Part shown: piece after piece, positions 36,372 through 45,222 of the stretch
How positions within the stretch are numbered: position 1 is the stretch's first letter
Layout of the letters: each line of letters begins with the position of its first letter
Source: Phytopseudomonas dryadis
GTDB taxonomy: Bacteria; Pseudomonadota; Gammaproteobacteria; Pseudomonadales; Pseudomonadaceae
Assembly: GCF_004327355.1 (NCBI RefSeq)
Contig: NZ_QJUM01000031.1
Coordinates: 1 to 64,000, forward strand
DNA length: 64,000 nt
Direction: 5' to 3'
Translations under genes and position numbers: made by a program
The notes under the pieces: model-generated
Database searches by the model: none
What the model was told of the DNA's origin: nothing
The model's input: only the letters and a program-made list of their open reading frames with translations

Positions 36372-37404
36372 CAGCGTCGACAACCCGAAGCACCTGCGCA
36401 ACTGGTGGCCAACGCCACTGGTTGGCGCACTCGGTGGTTACCTGGCCAGCCTCATCGGCTGGCCTTTGCCCTGGGTCATCGGCTCGTTGCTGGCGGTCAT
36501 CGCCTTGCGCTGCAGTGGCGTCCTCAGCCGGGAAATGCCCGGTGGGCGACAAGTCGGTCAATGGCTGATCGCGGCGGGTATCGGCCTGCACTTCACCAGC
36601 GAGGTGCTGGAACAGGTGCTGGGCAACCTGGCGGTCATCGTCGTTGGCGTGCTCGCCACCCTGGCCCTCAGCGTCATTGGTATCGCCGGGCTGCGCCGCT
36701 CGGGTGTCGACCGCGCCACGGCCTTCTTCGCCAGCATGCCGGGCGGGGCCAGTGAAATGGTCAATCTGTCGCTGCGCCATGGTGCCCAACCGGCACGCAT
36801 CGCCGCCGCCCACAGCATGCGCCTGCTGCTGGTGATCCTGCTGATTCCAGCCTTGTTCACCTGGGGCCTGCCCGCCATGGAACCGCCGCCCGCGGTGACG
36901 GTGGACTGGTTCTGGCTGGCGCTTCTGCTCCCCGCCGGCGCCCTGCTGGCCGTGCTCTGGCGCCGCCTCGGCCAACCCAACCCGTGGATGCTCGGCCCGT
37001 TGACGCTGTGCGCTGCAGCCAGTGTGACGTTCGATCTGCATATCGGCACGCCGGCATGGCTCGGTCAACTCGGCCAATGGCTGATCGGCTGCGCCCTGGG
37101 CTGCCATTTCGACCGGGCGTTCTTCCGCAGCGCGCCGGGCTTTCTGCTGCGGGTGCTGCTGTTCACCCTGCTGGCCATGATTGGCACCGCCGTGCTCGGC
37201 AGCGCGCTTGGCTGGCTGGCGGGTATCGAAGCGGTGTCGCTGATGCTCGGCATGATGCCCGGCGGCATCACCGAACTGTGCCTGACCGCCGAAGCCCTGC
37301 ATCTCTCGGTGGCCCTGGTGACAGCTCTGCAGGCCCTGCGCCTGTTCATGGTGATGTTCCTGGCCGAACCGCTCTATCGGCTATGGACACGCCAGCGCCT
37401 GTAA
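36364..37404 (+). CDS. AbrB-family membrane protein (putative transporter)
   Basis: 346 aa with about 10 hydrophobic segments and an internal duplication typical of this family (not the AbrB DNA-binding family). The repeated motif appears as FFASMPGGASEMVNLSLRHGA in the first half and MLGMMPGGITELCLTAEAL in the second. Function in the family is poorly defined. The 8-bp overlap with tctA and the strong terminator just behind it place it firmly in the tct operon, suggesting a role in tricarboxylate handling; this is inference. Confidence 0.82.
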   Translation: MPDSVDNPKHLRNWWPTPLVGALGGYLASLIGWPLPWVIGSLLAVIALRCSGVLSREMPGGRQVGQWLIAAGIGLHFTSEVLEQVLGNLAVIVVGVLATLALSVIGIAGLRRSGVDRATAFFASMPGGASEMVNLSLRHGAQPARIAAAHSMRLLLVILLIPALFTWGLPAMEPPPAVTVDWFWLALLLPAGALLAVLWRRLGQPNPWMLGPLTLCAAASVTFDLHIGTPAWLGQLGQWLIGCALGCHFDRAFFRSAPGFLLRVLLFTLLAMIGTAVLGSALGWLAGIEAVSLMLGMMPGGITELCLTAEALHLSVALVTALQALRLFMVMFLAEPLYRLWTRQRL

Positions 37405-37426
37405 CGGAGCGCTCGTCCACTTCTGC

Positions 37427-37454
37427 GCCCGGCCAGCATGCCGGGCTCTTTTTT
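37427..37454 (+). terminator. Rho-independent terminator of the opdH-tct operon
   Basis: GCCCGGC (37427-37433), loop CAGCAT, GCCGGGC (37440-37446), then TCTTTTTT. It lies 23 bp after the AbrB-like gene. Confidence 0.93.
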
Positions 37455-37534
37455 AGCGGATATGTCAGAGCGCCCGCCGTCGGCAGCACTGGCGTACTCT
37501 CGTGGTTCACGAATGCCCGTGAAGAGACGCCCGC

Positions 37535-38518
37535 ATGCCGCCCTACCTGAAACGCCTGCCACCGTTGCTGGTGCTCGTCCTGCTGCTTGGCGCCTGCAGC
37601 CAGGTGAGCCTGGCCTATCGCAACCTCGACTGGCTGATTCCCTGGCGCCTGAACCAGTACCTGGATCTCGATTCGCGGCAGAAGGCCTGGCTCAAGCCGC
37701 GCCTGCAAAGCCACCTGGCCTGGCACTGCAGCAGCGAGCTGCCACGCTACCTGGACTGGCTGCAGCGCACCCAAGGCCTGCTGCAATCGCCACACCCCGA
37801 TGCGCGCCAACTGGATGCCCAGCTCGTCGAGGCCGAAAGCGCCGTGCAGAACATCGTGCGGCAGATCAACCCCACGGCGCTCGAACTCCTGCAGCAACTC
37901 AGTGCCGAACAGGTCGCCGGCCTGTATGCGGCCATGGAAAAGGACAACCGCGAAGATCGCCAGAAATACCTGCGGCCAGCGCTGTCGACGCAGATCGCCG
38001 AACGGGCCGAGCGCCTGGAGAAGCGCCTGCGGCCCTGGCTGGGCGGGCTCAATGAGGTGCAGCGTGCGCGGGTGCAGCAATGGGCCAGCGAACGCCGCGA
38101 GCAGAATCGGCTCTGGCTGGAAAACCGCAGCCGCTGGCAGAGCGCATTCCGTAGCGCCCTCGACCAACGCGAGAGTCCGCAGTTCGCCGAACGCATGACC
38201 CTGGTACTGGAGAACCGCCGCGGCGCCCACGACGAGCAGGCGGCGCTGGCCTATCAGCGTTCCCGGCAAGCCATGGCCGAGCTGTTCAGCGACCTGCTGG
38301 GCGCGGCCGACAGCGGCCAGCGCGAACGCCTGAACAAACGCTTCGAGACCCTGCGCCGCGATTTGCAGGCGCAGGTCTGTTCGAGCGGCGGATCAGAGGT
38401 CGGGCAAACGCCAGTCGATGGGGCTCAGGCCATGCTGCTCGAGGAACTTGTTGGTGCGGCTGAAATGCCCGTTGCCGAGGAAGCCGCGATGAGCCGACAG
38501 GGGCGATGGATGCGCTGA
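37535..38518 (+). CDS. DUF6279-type lipoprotein, 3' end overlapping ung
   Basis: 327 aa. The signal peptide ends in a lipobox (LLLGAC), so it is a lipoprotein; the mature part is helical and rich in Arg, Gln and Leu (YRNLDWLIPWRLNQYLDLDS near its start), as in DUF6279 proteins. Function unknown. The compositional and helical pattern ends near RRDLQAQVCSSG. The last ~41 codons lie antisense over the 3' end of ung (126-bp overlap) and look like read-through, suggesting an ancestral stop was lost. Confidence 0.78.
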   Translation: MPPYLKRLPPLLVLVLLLGACSQVSLAYRNLDWLIPWRLNQYLDLDSRQKAWLKPRLQSHLAWHCSSELPRYLDWLQRTQGLLQSPHPDARQLDAQLVEAESAVQNIVRQINPTALELLQQLSAEQVAGLYAAMEKDNREDRQKYLRPALSTQIAERAERLEKRLRPWLGGLNEVQRARVQQWASERREQNRLWLENRSRWQSAFRSALDQRESPQFAERMTLVLENRRGAHDEQAALAYQRSRQAMAELFSDLLGAADSGQRERLNKRFETLRRDLQAQVCSSGGSEVGQTPVDGAQAMLLEELVGAAEMPVAEEAAMSRQGRWMR

Positions 38519-39085
38519 ACGCAGCACCAGGTGCTTGCTGGTGTCGATCAAGCGCTCCTTGCTCTGCGCATGGGAGCCCCAGAGCAGGAAGACCAGATGG
38601 TCGCGCCGCTCGCTGACCACCGAGATCACCCGGTCGGTGAACGGCTGCCAGCCCTTGGCGGCATGCGAACCGGCATTGCCACGCTCCACCGTCAGCGAGG
38701 TGTTGAGCAGCAGCACGCCCTGCTCGGCCCAGGACTGCAGGTAACCATGGCTGGGCACATCGATGTTCAGGTCGCGCTTGAGCTCTTTGTAGATGTTCAC
38801 CAGCGACGGTGGCGTGGCGACCCCGGGCTGTACGGAGAAGCACAGGCCGTGGGCCTGGCCCGGGCCGTGGTAGGGGTCCTGACCGATGATCACCACCTTG
38901 ACCCGATCCAGCGGCGTGGAATCGAGGGCATTGAAGATCAGCGAACCGGGCGGGTAGATCGCCTTGCCGGCCGCCTTTTCCTGGCGCAGGAAATCGCCCA
39001 GCGCCCGCATGTACGGCTTGTCGAACTCCTCGCGTAGCGCTTCCTTCCAACCGGCTTCTAGCTTGACGTTATCTGCGGCAGACAT
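38393..39085 (-). CDS. ung: Uracil-DNA glycosylase
   Basis: 230 aa. Removes uracil from DNA. Catalytic Asp70 lies in VVIIGQDPYHGPGQAHGLCF, and His192 in the minor-groove loop AHPSPLSAHRGFLG; LLLNTSLTVERG and the HLVFLLWGSHAQ strand are intact. The tail is convergent with the lipoprotein gene and overlaps it by 126 bp. Confidence 0.97.
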   Translation of the reverse strand: MSAADNVKLEAGWKEALREEFDKPYMRALGDFLRQEKAAGKAIYPPGSLIFNALDSTPLDRVKVVIIGQDPYHGPGQAHGLCFSVQPGVATPPSLVNIYKELKRDLNIDVPSHGYLQSWAEQGVLLLNTSLTVERGNAGSHAAKGWQPFTDRVISVVSERRDHLVFLLWGSHAQSKERLIDTSKHLVLRSAHPSPLSAHRGFLGNGHFSRTNKFLEQHGLSPIDWRLPDL

Positions 39086-39268
39086 GCCTGATACCTGGAA
39101 CGACCAACGGAACCGGCACGCTAGAGAAGCTGGCGCGGCAAGTCAAGGTTCCCCGCCAGTGGCTGGCCGCGATCAATCCGCGCACGACGTTCTCGCTGGC
39201 GGCTGGCAGCGTGCGGCCGCTCTTTCAGGCTACAGTTAAGGCTGCATGTACCACTGAAGAGGACACTC

Positions 39269-40087
39269 ATGAGTACGGCAATCGAACCCTACAAACCCGG
39301 TATCTTCGACCTGACCCACAAACTCACCGTGGAGAAGCATGGTCATACCGCCCTGCTGACCATCAACCATCCGCCGGCCAACACCTGGGATCGCGAATCG
39401 CTGATCGGCCTCAGGCAACTGGTCGAGCATCTCGACCGCGACGATGACATCTATGCCCTGGTCATCACCGGTCAGGGCGGCAAGTTCTTCTCCGCCGGTG
39501 CGGACCTGAAGCTGTTCGCCGACGGCGACAAGGCGCGCGCTCGGGAAATGGCCCGGCGCTTCGGCGAAGCCTTCGAGGCCCTGCGCGATTTCCGTGGCGT
39601 ATCGATCGCGGCGATCAATGGCTATGCCATGGGCGGTGGCCTGGAATGCGCCCTGGCCTGCGATATCCGCATCGCCGAACGCCAGGCCATGATGGGGCTG
39701 CCGGAAGCCAGCGTGGGCCTGTTGCCCTGCGCCGGTGGCACGCAGAACCTGCCCTGGCTGGTCGGCGAAGGCTGGGCCAAGCGCATGATCCTCTGCGGCG
39801 AGCGAGTCGACGCCGAAACCGCCCTGCGCATCGGCCTGGTCGAGCAGGTGGTCGACAGCGGCGAATCCCGCGGCCATGCCCTGCTGCTGGCGGCGAAAGT
39901 CGCCGGGCAGAGCCCGGTGGCCGTGCGCAGCATCAAGCCGTTGATCCAGGGCGCCCGCGAACGCCAGCCCAATGGCTGGCTGGTCGCCGAGCGCGAGCGC
40001 TTCGTCGACCTGTTCGACGCCGACGACACCCGCGAGGGGGTCAACGCCTTCCTGGAAAAACGGACGCCCCAGTGGCGTAACAAGTAA
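39269..40087 (+). CDS. Enoyl-CoA hydratase/isomerase family protein
   Basis: 272 aa crotonase fold. The oxyanion-hole segments are FFSAGADLKLFAD and AAINGYAMGGGLECALACD. The catalytic region carries LPEASVGLLPCAGGTQNLP, with Glu at the position used by hydratases. Start at 39269 with GAGGAC upstream. The substrate is unknown; the next gene encodes a hydroxyisobutyryl-CoA hydrolase-like protein, so the pair may act in branched-chain or fatty acyl-CoA breakdown. Confidence 0.87.
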   Translation: MSTAIEPYKPGIFDLTHKLTVEKHGHTALLTINHPPANTWDRESLIGLRQLVEHLDRDDDIYALVITGQGGKFFSAGADLKLFADGDKARAREMARRFGEAFEALRDFRGVSIAAINGYAMGGGLECALACDIRIAERQAMMGLPEASVGLLPCAGGTQNLPWLVGEGWAKRMILCGERVDAETALRIGLVEQVVDSGESRGHALLLAAKVAGQSPVAVRSIKPLIQGARERQPNGWLVAERERFVDLFDADDTREGVNAFLEKRTPQWRNK

Positions 40088-40154
40088 CCGGGAAGCCACG
40101 CCCCGCAACGTGGCTGGCGCCGACCAGGCGGATCGCGTGCGTGGGCGCCGCCCC

Positions 40155-41273
40155 ATGATGGATATGAACATGAACCTACGATTCGAAGAGCGCCCGGGCC
40201 AGCAGGGTTATCGTATCGCCATCGCCAGCCTGGATGCGCCGCAGAGCCTCAACGCCCTCAGTCTGCCGATGATCGAGGCCCTGGACGCCCAGTTGCGCAG
40301 GTGGGCCGACGAGCCGAGCATCGCCTGCGTCCTGTTGCGCGGCAACGGCAGCAAAGCCTTCTGCGCCGGTGGCGACGTGGTGCAGCTGGTTCGCCAGTGC
40401 CGCGAACACCCCGGCGAAGTGCCGCCACTGGCGCGACGCTTCTTCGCCGACGAATACCGTCTCGACTACCGCCTCCACCGTTACCCGAAACCCCTGCTGT
40501 GCTGGGGCCACGGGCATGTACTGGGCGGCGGCATGGGCCTGCTGCAAGGCGCCAGCGTACGTATCGTCACGCCCTCCAGCCGGCTGGGCATGCCGGAAAT
40601 CAATATCGGTCTGTACCCGGATGTGGGCGGCAGCTGGTTCCTCGCCCGCCTGCCCGGCCGCCTCGGCCTGTTTCTCGGCCTCACGGCGGCCCAGATCAAT
40701 GCCCACGATGCCCTGGGTCTCGGCCTGGCCGACCGCTTCCTGCGCGACGACCAGCAACAGGCGCTCCTGCAGGGGCTGGAGCAGCTCAACTGGCAGGAGC
40801 AGCCACAGCGGCAACTGAACAGCCTGCTGCGGGCGCTGGAACGGGATGCCCGCGGCGCGTTGCCAGAGGCCCAGTGGCTGCCGCGACGGGCCCGTATCGA
40901 TGAGTTGCTGGATGTCGCCGACCTGCCCGCGGCGTGGCAGGCGCTGACCGCACTACGGGCCGATGAGGACGCCCTGCTCGCCCGTGCCGCCAGCACCCTG
41001 GCCAATGGCTGCCCGCTCAGCGCCCACCTGGTCTGGGAGCAGATCCAGCGTGCCCGTCACCTGTCCCTGGCCGAGGTATTGCGCATGGAATACGCGATGA
41101 GCCTCAACTGCTGCCGCCACCCGGAGTTCCCCGAAGGCGTGCGCGCCCGCCTGATCGACAAGGATCAGGCGCCGCGCTGGCACTGGCCCGATGTCGCGAC
41201 CATTCCGCCGGCGGTGATCGAGGCGCACTTCAGCGCCACCTGGGACGGCGAACATCCGTTGCAGGACCTGTGA
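40155..41273 (+). CDS. 3-hydroxyisobutyryl-CoA hydrolase-like crotonase
   Basis: 372 aa, the length of 3-hydroxyisobutyryl-CoA hydrolases rather than simple hydratases. Crotonase motifs: AFCAGGDVVQLVRQ, then CWGHGHVLGGGMGLLQGA and MPEINIGLYPDVGGSWFLARL, followed by the extra helical C-terminal domain typical of the hydrolases (EVLRMEYAMSLNCCRHPEFPEGVRA). Several ATGs are possible (40155, 40158, 40164, 40170). Likely valine catabolism, by family. It converges on the wss operon with a 13-bp gap. Confidence 0.82.
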   Translation: MMDMNMNLRFEERPGQQGYRIAIASLDAPQSLNALSLPMIEALDAQLRRWADEPSIACVLLRGNGSKAFCAGGDVVQLVRQCREHPGEVPPLARRFFADEYRLDYRLHRYPKPLLCWGHGHVLGGGMGLLQGASVRIVTPSSRLGMPEINIGLYPDVGGSWFLARLPGRLGLFLGLTAAQINAHDALGLGLADRFLRDDQQQALLQGLEQLNWQEQPQRQLNSLLRALERDARGALPEAQWLPRRARIDELLDVADLPAAWQALTALRADEDALLARAASTLANGCPLSAHLVWEQIQRARHLSLAEVLRMEYAMSLNCCRHPEFPEGVRARLIDKDQAPRWHWPDVATIPPAVIEAHFSATWDGEHPLQDL

Positions 41274-41286
41274 GCCAGAACAACCG

Positions 41287-42435
41287 CTACGGCCCGGCGG
41301 GCAGAACGATATCGTCCTGATACGGCGTTTGCAGATCACGCTCGGGGATTTCCCAGACCAGCAGTTGTGGCGGGGTCTGGCCGAACGCCGCGCTGGCGAA
41401 ATACGCCCTGGCGGCAGCGGAAAACTCGCCGCCATCCCTGGCGAAATTGCCGAGGCTGGTGCCCAGCGCCTGTTCGAGGAAGGGCACGAAGTTGGAGTTG
41501 CGCGAGAACGAGGTGCCGATCAAGGCGATATTGGGCAACTGGCTGTCGCCGAACAGATCGTCCTCACTCATCGCGTCCTGCGCTTCATCGGCGCTGAAGA
41601 TCGACGCGGAAACCGCTTCCGGCGCCGGTTGCAGACGCTCCGGCAGCCAGTCCAGACCGGCCAGGCGCACCAGATCGCCGGGACGGACACGGGCCGGCTC
41701 CTGGCTGCGCTGCCAGGCCTTGTGCGGGGTCGGCGTCACGCCGCTGGCGACGATGGCGGCGGCGACCGAGCGCGCAGCGGCCTCGGCCCCCAGCTCGCTC
41801 CAGTGGGTGTCGGTGCGCAGGAACGCGGCGCTGCCCAGCGGCTGCAGGACCTCGGCCAGGTTCAGCACCGGCACACCGGCGTCCCCCATGCGCGCCTGCC
41901 ATTGCCTGGCCCGCCCGGCCAGTTGCGCCGAGCGGCTGATCGCGCAGAGGCGCTCTTCGGCGATCCGGCTCTTGTCCGGCACCAGCAGCACCAGCAGACG
42001 GATGCCGCGTCCGGCCAGCCAGTCGTGCACGGCCTTGACCTTCTGCGCCCGCGCCTGGGCATTCGCCTCGGCATGCGGGTGCAGCTTCAACTCGTCGGCC
42101 AGGAACAGCCAGCCGGGGCAGCCCTGGCGCACCCGCGCGCCGGTATCGCCGATGATCAGCCAACTGGCGGCCCGCTCCAGATCGGCGGCACGCTTGGCGA
42201 GCGGCACGCCGGCCAGCTCCCGGGCGATGCGATGGGTGATCTCGCCACTGCGAATATCGCTCCAGGTAACCTTCTCCGGCAGCAGGTCGACCTTGCCGCT
42301 GACGAATATCGCCCACAGGCAGAATGCCAGGCCGGTCGCCAGGAAGACCGACATCACGCCTCCGGCCAGCGGGCTCAGGCGGATCGTCATGGCGCTTGGC
42401 GGCAGCGGGGCGAGGGACGCATCTTGCTTCGACAT
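41287..42435 (-). CDS. wssI: WssI, AlgJ/AlgX-like O-acetyltransferase of cellulose
   Basis: 382 aa. One N-terminal membrane anchor (GVMSVFLATGLAFCLWAIFV), then an SGNH-like periplasmic domain with catalytic Asp209 and His211 in RTDTHWSELGAEAA and probable nucleophile Ser308 in ALIGTSFS. This is the AlgJ/AlgX domain; in the Wss system it places acetyl groups on cellulose in the periplasm. Last gene of the operon. No wssJ (second WssA-like gene) follows; convergent crotonase gene begins within 13 bp. Confidence 0.88.
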   Translation of the reverse strand: MSKQDASLAPLPPSAMTIRLSPLAGGVMSVFLATGLAFCLWAIFVSGKVDLLPEKVTWSDIRSGEITHRIARELAGVPLAKRAADLERAASWLIIGDTGARVRQGCPGWLFLADELKLHPHAEANAQARAQKVKAVHDWLAGRGIRLLVLLVPDKSRIAEERLCAISRSAQLAGRARQWQARMGDAGVPVLNLAEVLQPLGSAAFLRTDTHWSELGAEAAARSVAAAIVASGVTPTPHKAWQRSQEPARVRPGDLVRLAGLDWLPERLQPAPEAVSASIFSADEAQDAMSEDDLFGDSQLPNIALIGTSFSRNSNFVPFLEQALGTSLGNFARDGGEFSAAARAYFASAAFGQTPPQLLVWEIPERDLQTPYQDDIVLPAGP

Positions 42436-42447
42436 GGCGACTGCCCC

Positions 42448-43863
42448 TTAGAACTGGAAGTACAGGAAGGGCACGGTTTCCCGGCTGGCGATCAGGGCGA
42501 ACGACAGCAGGAAACCCAGCACCGGCCACAGCGCACCGATGGCGCGGAACAGCCACACCTCGGCGAAACGCGCCTCGGCACGCCGCTGGTACAGCGGCAG
42601 CAGCAGGCACGCGACGCCCAACGCGGCGGCGATGCCGTGGGCCGGGCGCAGGGTCGCGGCCAGGGCATCGCCGAGGGCGAAGTCATGCAGGCCGAACTGG
42701 CCGGCATACATGTTCAGCGCCGTATGGAAGTCCGGCGCGCGGAACAGCGTCCAGGCCAAGAACACGAACAGCAGCGTGACGGTGTGCGCCAGCCAGGCCG
42801 GCAAGTCCGGCAGCCCCGCCCGCCCCCAGACGCGATCGATGCACAGCGCGATCCCGTGGGCGGCGCCCCAGAGTACGTAGTTCCAGCTATCGCCGCCGTG
42901 CCACAGGCCACCGATGGCCATGATCAGGAACAGGTTGCGGTAGGTCTTCCAGGCCCCGCGCCGATTGCCGCCCAGGCCGATGTATAGGTAGTCGCGCAGC
43001 CAGCTCGACAGCGAGATGTGCCAGCGCCGCCAGAAATCCTGGATGTTGCGTGCCCAGTACGGCCGGTTGAAGTTCTCCGGAAAGTGGAAACCCAGCATCA
43101 GGCCGAGGCCGATGGCCATGGCGCTGTAGCCGGCGAAGTCGAAGAACAGTTGCATCGAGTAGGCCAGGCAGCCGATCCAGGCATCGATGAAGGACGGCCG
43201 ATCCTCGGCGAACGCCACGCTCACCAGCGGCGACAGGCTGTCGGCCACCAGCACCTTCATGCTCAGGCCGATCATGAAGCGGCGCGAACCGAGGGCGAAA
43301 TTCAGCCAATTGAAGTAGCGCTTCTGCAGCTCCTGGCGTACCCAGTCGTAGCGGATGATCGGGCCGGCGATGGAGTGGCCGAACATCGCCAGGTAGGTGG
43401 CGAAGTGGGTGAAGCTGCGCTCCACCGGCACTACCTTGCGGTGCACGTCCACCAGGTAGGAGATGACCTGCAGGACGATGAACGACAGCCCCGCCGGCAA
43501 CGCCACCTTCTGCCACTCGACCGGCAGCGCACCGTAGGTGGTGATCAGCTCGTTGTAGGTCGCGGCGAGGATGTTGGCATACTTGTACCAGCACAGCACC
43601 AGCACGTTGACGGTGATCAGCGCGGCCAGCAGGCGGATGCGCTGGCGTGACTCGGCGCGGGTGCGCTCGACCAGCAGGCCGCCGAGCCAGCCGAGCACGG
43701 TCAGCAGCACGTGCAGCAACAGGAAGGTCGGGCTCAGCCAGCCATAGAAGAACCAGCTGCCGACCAGCAGGACGTGGTTGCGCGCCCCTGGCCTGGCCAA
43801 CGCATAGACCAGCATGAACGCGGGCAGGAACAGCGTGAGGAACTCAAGGGAGGCGAAGACCAT
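42448..43863 (-). CDS. wssH: WssH, AlgI-like membrane O-acyltransferase (MBOAT)
   Basis: 471 aa with many membrane segments. The MBOAT signature is complete: NIQDFWRRWHISLSSWLRDY then LYIGLGGNRRG, and the catalytic His322 in GGLWHGGDSWNYVLWGAAHG. Moves acetyl groups across the inner membrane for the periplasmic acetyltransferases. Separated from wssG by 10 bp and from wssI by 12 bp, all in one operon. Confidence 0.93.
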   Translation of the reverse strand: MVFASLEFLTLFLPAFMLVYALARPGARNHVLLVGSWFFYGWLSPTFLLLHVLLTVLGWLGGLLVERTRAESRQRIRLLAALITVNVLVLCWYKYANILAATYNELITTYGALPVEWQKVALPAGLSFIVLQVISYLVDVHRKVVPVERSFTHFATYLAMFGHSIAGPIIRYDWVRQELQKRYFNWLNFALGSRRFMIGLSMKVLVADSLSPLVSVAFAEDRPSFIDAWIGCLAYSMQLFFDFAGYSAMAIGLGLMLGFHFPENFNRPYWARNIQDFWRRWHISLSSWLRDYLYIGLGGNRRGAWKTYRNLFLIMAIGGLWHGGDSWNYVLWGAAHGIALCIDRVWGRAGLPDLPAWLAHTVTLLFVFLAWTLFRAPDFHTALNMYAGQFGLHDFALGDALAATLRPAHGIAAALGVACLLLPLYQRRAEARFAEVWLFRAIGALWPVLGFLLSFALIASRETVPFLYFQF

Positions 43864-43873
43864 GGGGTTCCCG

Positions 43874-44545
43874 TCAGTTGGCCAGGCTGTCCTTCGCCTG
43901 GAACAGGCGCGGGCCTTCCGACGAGGGCACCAGGAAGACGCTGTAGCGTTCGCCCGCGCGCAGCTCGCCCAGCGCCAGCGCCTCGCCTGCCGGCGCCCCG
44001 GCGCAGCTCAGTTGCACGGACAGGTTCACCGGGTTGATCGAACGGCGCTGCACGCTGCCCTCGGCGACCGCCGTGAAGATCTCCACGGAGCGGCCGGCGA
44101 CCCGCAGGCCCGCGTCGGCGCAACGGCCATCCAGGCTGTAGAAGGCCAGGGAGGCCTTGAGGGCGTTGAAATCGTCCGGCTGCTCGCGCACGGTCGCCAG
44201 CTCCAGGGCCGCGCCGGCGCCGGGCAGGCCTACGACCGTGGTGAACTCGCCCGGCTCGACGGTCACGTCCAGCTCATGGCGCTGCCCGCCACGGCTGAGG
44301 GAACCCTTGACCGCACGCCCGGCGGGCACGGTCAGGAAATCCGAGACGCGCTCGTCGCCCTCCAGGCGCAGGCGCGCGTCCGAACCGGCGGCGGCCAGTT
44401 CCAGCGCGCCCTCGCCGGCATTGACGAAACGCAGGAAGGCCGCGTCCTCGCTGGGGCCGGTCGGGTACAGCGGAATCCCGGCGGCATGCCCCGCCTGGGC
44501 GATGGCCCAGGCCAACGCCCCCACTGCCAGAAGCCCGCCCTTCAT
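43874..44545 (-). CDS. wssG: WssG, AlgF-like periplasmic acetylation protein
   Basis: 223 aa. Signal peptide (LLAVGALAWAIAQAGHAAG) then IPLYPTGPSEDAAFLRFVNA, the AlgF-family start. The rest is beta-rich without catalytic residues. AlgF is an adaptor in alginate acetylation; the same job is expected for cellulose here. ATG overlaps the wssF stop in ATGA. Confidence 0.87.
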   Translation of the reverse strand: MKGGLLAVGALAWAIAQAGHAAGIPLYPTGPSEDAAFLRFVNAGEGALELAAAGSDARLRLEGDERVSDFLTVPAGRAVKGSLSRGGQRHELDVTVEPGEFTTVVGLPGAGAALELATVREQPDDFNALKASLAFYSLDGRCADAGLRVAGRSVEIFTAVAEGSVQRRSINPVNLSVQLSCAGAPAGEALALGELRAGERYSVFLVPSSEGPRLFQAKDSLAN

Positions 44546-45201
44546 CGCTTGGCTCCCAGGCTCTCGGCCGGCAGCTTGCTCATGGCCTCGGCGATGGCCG
44601 CGCCCCAGGCCTTGTAGCCGGCGACGGTGAAGTGCTGGCCATCGGTGGTGACCCACTGGCCGGGCTTGGAAAGGGTCAGCGAGTCGATATAGCTGCACGG
44701 CGCCACGTTGGCGGCGAGGAAGTTCGACATGAGCTGGGTACGCGCATCGTTCTTCTTGTACATGCCGCCTTCCTTGCCCCAGGCCGGGCCGACCCAGACG
44801 CATTTGGTGCCGGTCTCGCCGATTGCCTTGGTCAGGCCGGTCACGTTCTGCCAGGCCCAGGCCTTGGGAAACGCCGGCTTGTCGTAGGAGGCCATGGTGT
44901 CGCCGATGATCAGCACCACCACATCGGGCTTTTCCTGGGCGATCAGTTGCTTGATCGGCGTGGTGCTGGCCTCGCGGCCCTTGATCAGCAGCTTGCCGGT
45001 GCCCTTGAGCTCGGCGCCGCAATCCAGCTTCTTGGCCACCAGCCAGTCGCCCGCGCTGGCGCCGCAGGCGCCGATGGAATGCACGCTCGCGCCTTTCGCG
45101 ACCAGCGCGGCGTTCAGCGGCTCGGTCAGGTGGTTCTCGAGGCTCATATGGCTTTCGCCAAGCACGAGCAGGGTCAGGCCGGCAAGGACGGAGGAAGACA
45201 T
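44542..45201 (-). CDS. wssF: WssF, SGNH-fold protein of cellulose acetylation
   Basis: 219 aa. N-terminal hydrophobic segment, then the SGNH block I with Ser17 (LVLGESHMS). Block III-like LIIGDTMASY at 98-107 follows, with Asp187/His190 in TTDGQHFT completing a triad. Four cysteines suggest a periplasmic disulfide-bonded protein. WssF has been proposed to pass acetyl groups to the WssG-H-I proteins. Starts 21 bp after wssE. Confidence 0.85.
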   Translation of the reverse strand: MSSSVLAGLTLLVLGESHMSLENHLTEPLNAALVAKGASVHSIGACGASAGDWLVAKKLDCGAELKGTGKLLIKGREASTTPIKQLIAQEKPDVVVLIIGDTMASYDKPAFPKAWAWQNVTGLTKAIGETGTKCVWVGPAWGKEGGMYKKNDARTQLMSNFLAANVAPCSYIDSLTLSKPGQWVTTDGQHFTVAGYKAWGAAIAEAMSKLPAESLGAKR

Positions 45202-45222
45202 GGGACTACTCCTTGGCTAGGG

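Noticed and set aside
41287..44545. Alginate acetylation genes algI-algJ-algF
   Set aside because: The proteins are AlgI/J/F-like, but they are joined in one operon with cellulose synthase genes and a WssF-type protein, so the Wss assignment fits better; no alginate synthesis gene is present.
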